64,000 bases of DNA from Latrodectus hesperus (lineage: Eukaryota > Arthropoda > Arachnida > Araneae > Theridiidae), in contig CM075851.1 of assembly GCA_037975125.1 (NCBI GenBank), forward strand, positions 77,429,063 through 77,493,062, given 5' to 3'. Both the position numbers and the translations under genes were made by a program. Shown piece after piece: positions 60,101 through 64,000 of this stretch (its first letter is position 1; every line of letters begins with the position of its first letter). The notes below the pieces were generated by a model, which was not told the origin of the DNA, did not search any database, and saw only the letters and a program-made list of their open reading frames with translations.

Positions 60101-61756
60101 TACAAATTTTATTTAAGACCTTTCATTATTAAAAATTCTGCAAGATTAAATTTAAGAATAAATTTTTCCAATACATGTTTGTCGTTTGGGGAATTATTGT
60201 ACTATCTATTATTTTTACAGTTGCATTCACTCATTTTGTACACATTTTATCTTATAAAATACAGTTTTATTCATGACTCAAAATTGCAAATCACTTCGAG
60301 ATTTGAAATTCTGCAAATCCATTGTAAATACTAGACTAATGAGTATAGAATTCCAGAGAGAGATAAATAGCAACTAAATGAATCAAATATTTATATTGGA
60401 CAAAATTGTTTACTAAAACTCTTCAGGTGTTTTAGTTAAACATACATATGCAGATTGATTGCTTTCTAATCATTATTTAAAAATGAATGCAATTTTCATA
60501 ATAAATTGAAACTTTCTTAGTTCATTAATTTGCCATATAATTTAGAAAACCTAAACCCATATATTTAATACTTTTAAAATGTGTTATAAATGCAATAAAT
60601 CTATTGCAAAATATTTTTTGTAATAAAACGATCTTATTTTTCTATATCATAACTTCTTAGTAAAAATTTTGCCTAACATCTATAGGAAATAAAAGTAAAG
60701 TATTTTTATCCTCTCTGAAATATTCACCAATTACGATTTTTGTCGATATTCTTCTCTTAGAATAAAAAATATTTAAAAGCTACATATACGTGACAACGAC
60801 GGGAAAAATTGTATAAAGAAATCAAATTTTATTTCTTATATTGGTATCTCAAATAAGAATATATAAGAAAATAAATAAATTGCACAAAATGCTAATTAAA
60901 AAAATGTTGATATGCATTTTTGACGAAAGTTTACTTCTTGTCAGATTTGTCTTAAAAAAAACTTAATTACTAGGAATATTTTAATTGTTTTTAAAAAATA
61001 ACATTAAAACATGCATTCAAATTCAATAAATTACTGTGTAAAATTCCAAAATAATTAATTACTTAACCATAATATACCATCCTGATTATTCAATTTTATT
61101 TATTATAAAATGAAACAAATAATTATTTATTTCTATTTAAAGTAATATTAAATTTTAAGCAAAAATAATATGTCACAATGTCATAAAAGTGATTTTGTTT
61201 TATTAACCATGATCTGTCACAAGAAATCATGTTTTGTTCATAAATATTTGGAAAGTGAAAGAAACAAATAAAAGCAACACATCAATTATATGGTTCATGT
61301 GTCTAATTTTATTTATTCAATAACTAGCATAATACATTGTGCAAAATGAGGTGTATTTAATGTAATGATTGTTACTTTTAGTATTCCCAAAATTTTTACA
61401 TAATTGCTAACCGTTCATAGTTGGTTTCTTGAAAGGTTAGCAAACATGAAACATCTCAGAATTTCAGCAGTTGATTGATTTGATTTCCAATTCAGACATG
61501 GATACTTCTAGAGTATTAAAAATTACTTTAGGCTACAGGTTTCGATTGAACTTCTGTCACATATGAAAAGTGACTGTAGAAAGATAAAGAAAACCAACCA
61601 TATCAAATGAAGTGGATAATGCAGGGACAGTGCTAAAAACAGAATATACATAAAACTTTTCAAAATTTCTCTTATCATAGAATTTCTCCATTCATGGTCA
61701 GAATCACTACTTGCATCCAATGTCAAAATAGAAAGCCATAAACTGCAATAATACAA
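57162..61756. other. AT-rich sequence without recognisable gene
   Basis: About 4.6 kb with only short, biased open frames. No domains, RNA genes or element ends are visible. Confidence 0.55.
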
Positions 61757-61758
61757 TA

Positions 61759-62652
61759 TTAGGTTGGTGCGTATGAAATGTCGGATTCTTAAGTGATTGT
61801 ATAAAACTGCATATCTTTCTTCAAAAGCTGTTTATTCAATCAAAGTATGCTCCATTCGCTTCAATACACTTCTCCCAACGAGATTTTAAAGCGTAGATGC
61901 CTGTCTTAAAAAATTTTGGTCTTTAGAATTAATAAACTCTGATATCGAGTTTTTTAGACTGTCTTCATTTTCATAGTGTTTGCCCCTTAAAAACAGCTCT
62001 AAATGCTTGAAAAAATGAAAATCGGTCGGCGAGAGATCCGGTGAATATGGTGGATGCTGCAATGATGAGCATACGTTTAACCGATCCAGCTTATTTCGCT
62101 CTGTCAGTGCGTGCGGTACCCACTTGTCCATCTTCTTAACCTTGCCAATCTCAGAAAGGTGTCTCAATATCGTTGTATGGTCAACTTTCATCCTGATAGC
62201 AAGTTCCCTCGTGGATACGGCTGGATCCGCTTCCTCTAGAGCCTTCAGGTCATCATTCTTCACAGACGTTTTGGGTCTTCCGCGCGGCTCATTTTGCAGT
62301 GAAAAATCGCCAGTCCGAAATTTTTCGAACCAACGCTGCACTTTCCGATCGTTAACCGTATTCTCCCCAAACGCTTGGTTTATGTTGCGTGCAGCTTTTG
62401 CAGCACTATTACCAAGTTTGTACTCATATAAGAAAATGACGCGAATGTCGGCAGAATTCATATCGGCAATAAACTCAAAAGAAATAAAAAAAGGGAAGAC
62501 CTTCGAGAAAACCTATTTTGCTGAAATGAGTCTCTGGCAATGGACAATACGAGTATAAATGAGGTTATGCCAAATACAAAAAGTATAACGAAAACAGGGA
62601 GGAAAACGTCCGCATGTAAAGAGAATCCGACATTTCATACGCACCAACCTAA
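61759..62652 (-). mobile_element. Internally deleted mariner transposon, 894 bp
   Basis: TTAGGTTGGTGCGTATGAAA at 61759 and its inverse ending at 62652 form inverted repeats of about 31 bp, flanked by TA (61757-61758 and 62653-62654). The start TTAGGTTGGTGC is shared with mariner families of the mellifera/cecropia type as I remember them. A full mariner is about 1.3 kb, so some 400 bp of the interior are missing. Well-kept ends show that it could have been mobile in trans. Confidence 0.95.
61836..62461 (-). pseudogene. Mariner transposase, internally deleted (DD34D family)
   Basis: The start ATG is at 62459-62461 (MNSADIRVIFLYEYKLG). The N-terminal half is intact: a helix-turn-helix with KVQRWFEKFRTGDFSLQNE, the GRPKTSV hook and the second helix-turn-helix TTILRHLSEIGKVKKMDKWV. 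After LDRLNVCSSL the frame jumps directly to QHPPYSPDLSPTDFHFFKHL near 62060. This removes the blocks with the first and second catalytic Asp and leaves only the third. The deletion keeps the frame. A one-base loss in a T run near 61905 shifts the end to a false stop at 61886. In the correct frame the normal ending KCIEANGAYFD reaches TGA at 61836-61838. Family length is about 345 residues. This protein could bind the ends but could not cut. Confidence 0.93.
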
Positions 62653-62654
62653 TA

Positions 62655-64000
62655 AAATTGCCAGCTATTTCATGTTAACAAAATTTTGAGCTCATAACGA
62701 TGAAAAAAAGAATAAAAATTCACCGAATAATATACATAGATATCGGAAAACTGAAAAAATTACATGAAATTTTCCTTTCAATACCATGTTCACAAAACAT
62801 TTGAATACAACGAAAAGGAGAATAAACATCCTGCAGTAGACTTCACCAAAAAACAGTTCCTAATGTAGAGATTATAATCAGTAATTTTCGAAACAACTAT
62901 GGAGAGTCTTTTAGAAAACCTTATAAAGACTGGAGTCATAAGTTACAGCGATGCATGATTATCAATTGCATTCGAGGAACTTTTTTCACTGTAAGTAAAA
63001 ATGCATACAGTCACTTTAAAAATTAGAAATGCATAAATCAATCAAATATAAGTGAAATATCTTTCAGCATTTTCCAGACAAAAATACGATTAAATATAAT
63101 AACAAGTGTGATACATATATAATTTATTTTACATTCCTTTTTCTATTATCATGTATCGTTTAGTGGCTTCAACTGTAATTACTATTCAGAGCATTTCTAT
63201 GAAATTCAATAAGAATTTCTTGTATCTTGTATTCGAATGAAATGTAGCAATGTTATAACTATAATTGAATATATTTTGTTTCAACTATGTTCTGCTCTTT
63301 TTCTTAAACGATGCCTCTTTTTTTCAAATGATTTCCGTGAATGTGTGCGCCGGTTTTTATTTCAACACTGAAAGTGCGTTTCTGGTTCTTGAATTTCTGT
63401 TCATTTTGTTAAGCAAATAAATAAATTTAAAATTATAAAAATAAATTAAGTATAAATTCAAATACAATTTTATCTTATAAACATTTAAAGTATTATATTG
63501 AGAACAATTATAAAATTCAAGATAATTATCTTAATTTTTTGATATATTTAAACATGAACATACTTAAATTAAGTTATAAAAATAATAAAAAAATGCATTT
63601 AGTCTCAAATTTTTACATAAAAGTTATTCATTTATCTCAAATAATTTATGCATATAAAAAGGCATAAATATTTTAATTTTTATATAAATACGTTAAGAAA
63701 TTATGTTTTTATATTTTCAAATATAACATTTTTGAATTAAATTTGTAATTTAGAAATAACACAAATTTCATGAATAAAGAAAACAAAACATCTTGGGGGA
63801 AGACTTGATATTATCAGTATAAAGACTGTATCTTCTTTTTTTATCAATACTTCCATGAAACTAAATTATTGCTTACTTTTTACGAAAAATGTTAAATGAT
63901 AAAATATATAAATCAATCAAACGCTGCGAGACATTCCTTAATGCCCTTGAGGCGTTGAGACCTGAAAAACTTAAAAAATGGTTTTCTTTGATGTACTACT
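62655..64000. other. AT-rich intergenic sequence to window end
   Basis: No gene is visible. The last ~80 bases are less AT-rich, but too short to judge. Confidence 0.5.

Noticed and set aside
61886..61920. Apparent natural end of the mariner transposase at 61886
   Set aside because: It results from a single-base loss in a T run; the normal C-terminus is found in the next frame, ending at 61836.

Overview
The window is strongly AT-rich eukaryotic DNA made almost entirely of intergenic or intronic sequence, with no host gene I can support. What can be recognised is a set of decayed transposable elements plus simple-sequence repeats. Tc1/mariner-superfamily DNA transposons, 5'-truncated LINEs with RNase H domains, long (AT)n tracts and low GC all fit an arthropod. 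The transposase and LINE protein types resemble those I remember from spider genomes, so an arachnid (probably araneomorph spider) is my best inference; this is not proven by the sequence alone.

Layout. 1-4454 is plain AT-rich DNA with one in-frame tandem repeat near 3.7 kb. 4457-6063 is a complete but dead Tc1/mariner-superfamily element with ~160-bp inverted repeats. 6.1-18 kb is unannotatable AT-rich DNA with a 280-bp (AT)n tract, a 125-bp (TG)n tract and one copy of a dispersed repeat (17.3 kb). 18034-19383 is a dead Tc1 element with TA target duplication. 19.4-31.5 kb is AT-rich, with a LINE remnant carrying a 12-bp target-site duplication (26.2-26.75 kb), a perfect 42-bp palindrome, the second copy of the dispersed repeat (29.6 kb) and two more (AT)n tracts. 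31.9-42.8 kb is an element-dense zone: two copies of one LINE family in opposite orientation, each with its own target duplication (13 and 14 bp), an internally deleted long-TIR transposon (34.7-35.6 kb), an RNase H LINE remnant (40.5-41.1 kb), and an eroded DUF4817-type transposase (41.75-42.8 kb). 42.8-51.2 kb is AT-rich with a 30-bp minisatellite. 51188-52445 is an older relative of the 18-kb Tc1 element. 53.46-55.2 kb is an R1/I-like LINE remnant with an intact-looking RNase H and C-terminal zinc knuckle. 55-61.7 kb is AT-rich with a 48-bp tandem duplication and an (AT)n tract. 61759-62652 is an internally deleted mariner.

The genes do not form a pathway: all coding traces belong to mobile elements and nearly all carry stops, frameshifts or deletions. 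The most interesting structure is (i) a CTCF-core-like motif placed ~130-145 bp inside both ends of two different long-TIR transposons, (ii) a ~193-bp dispersed repeat in two diverged copies that matches no element type I recognise, and (iii) a set of LINE insertions whose exact target duplications can be read directly. I found no convincing new biological system.
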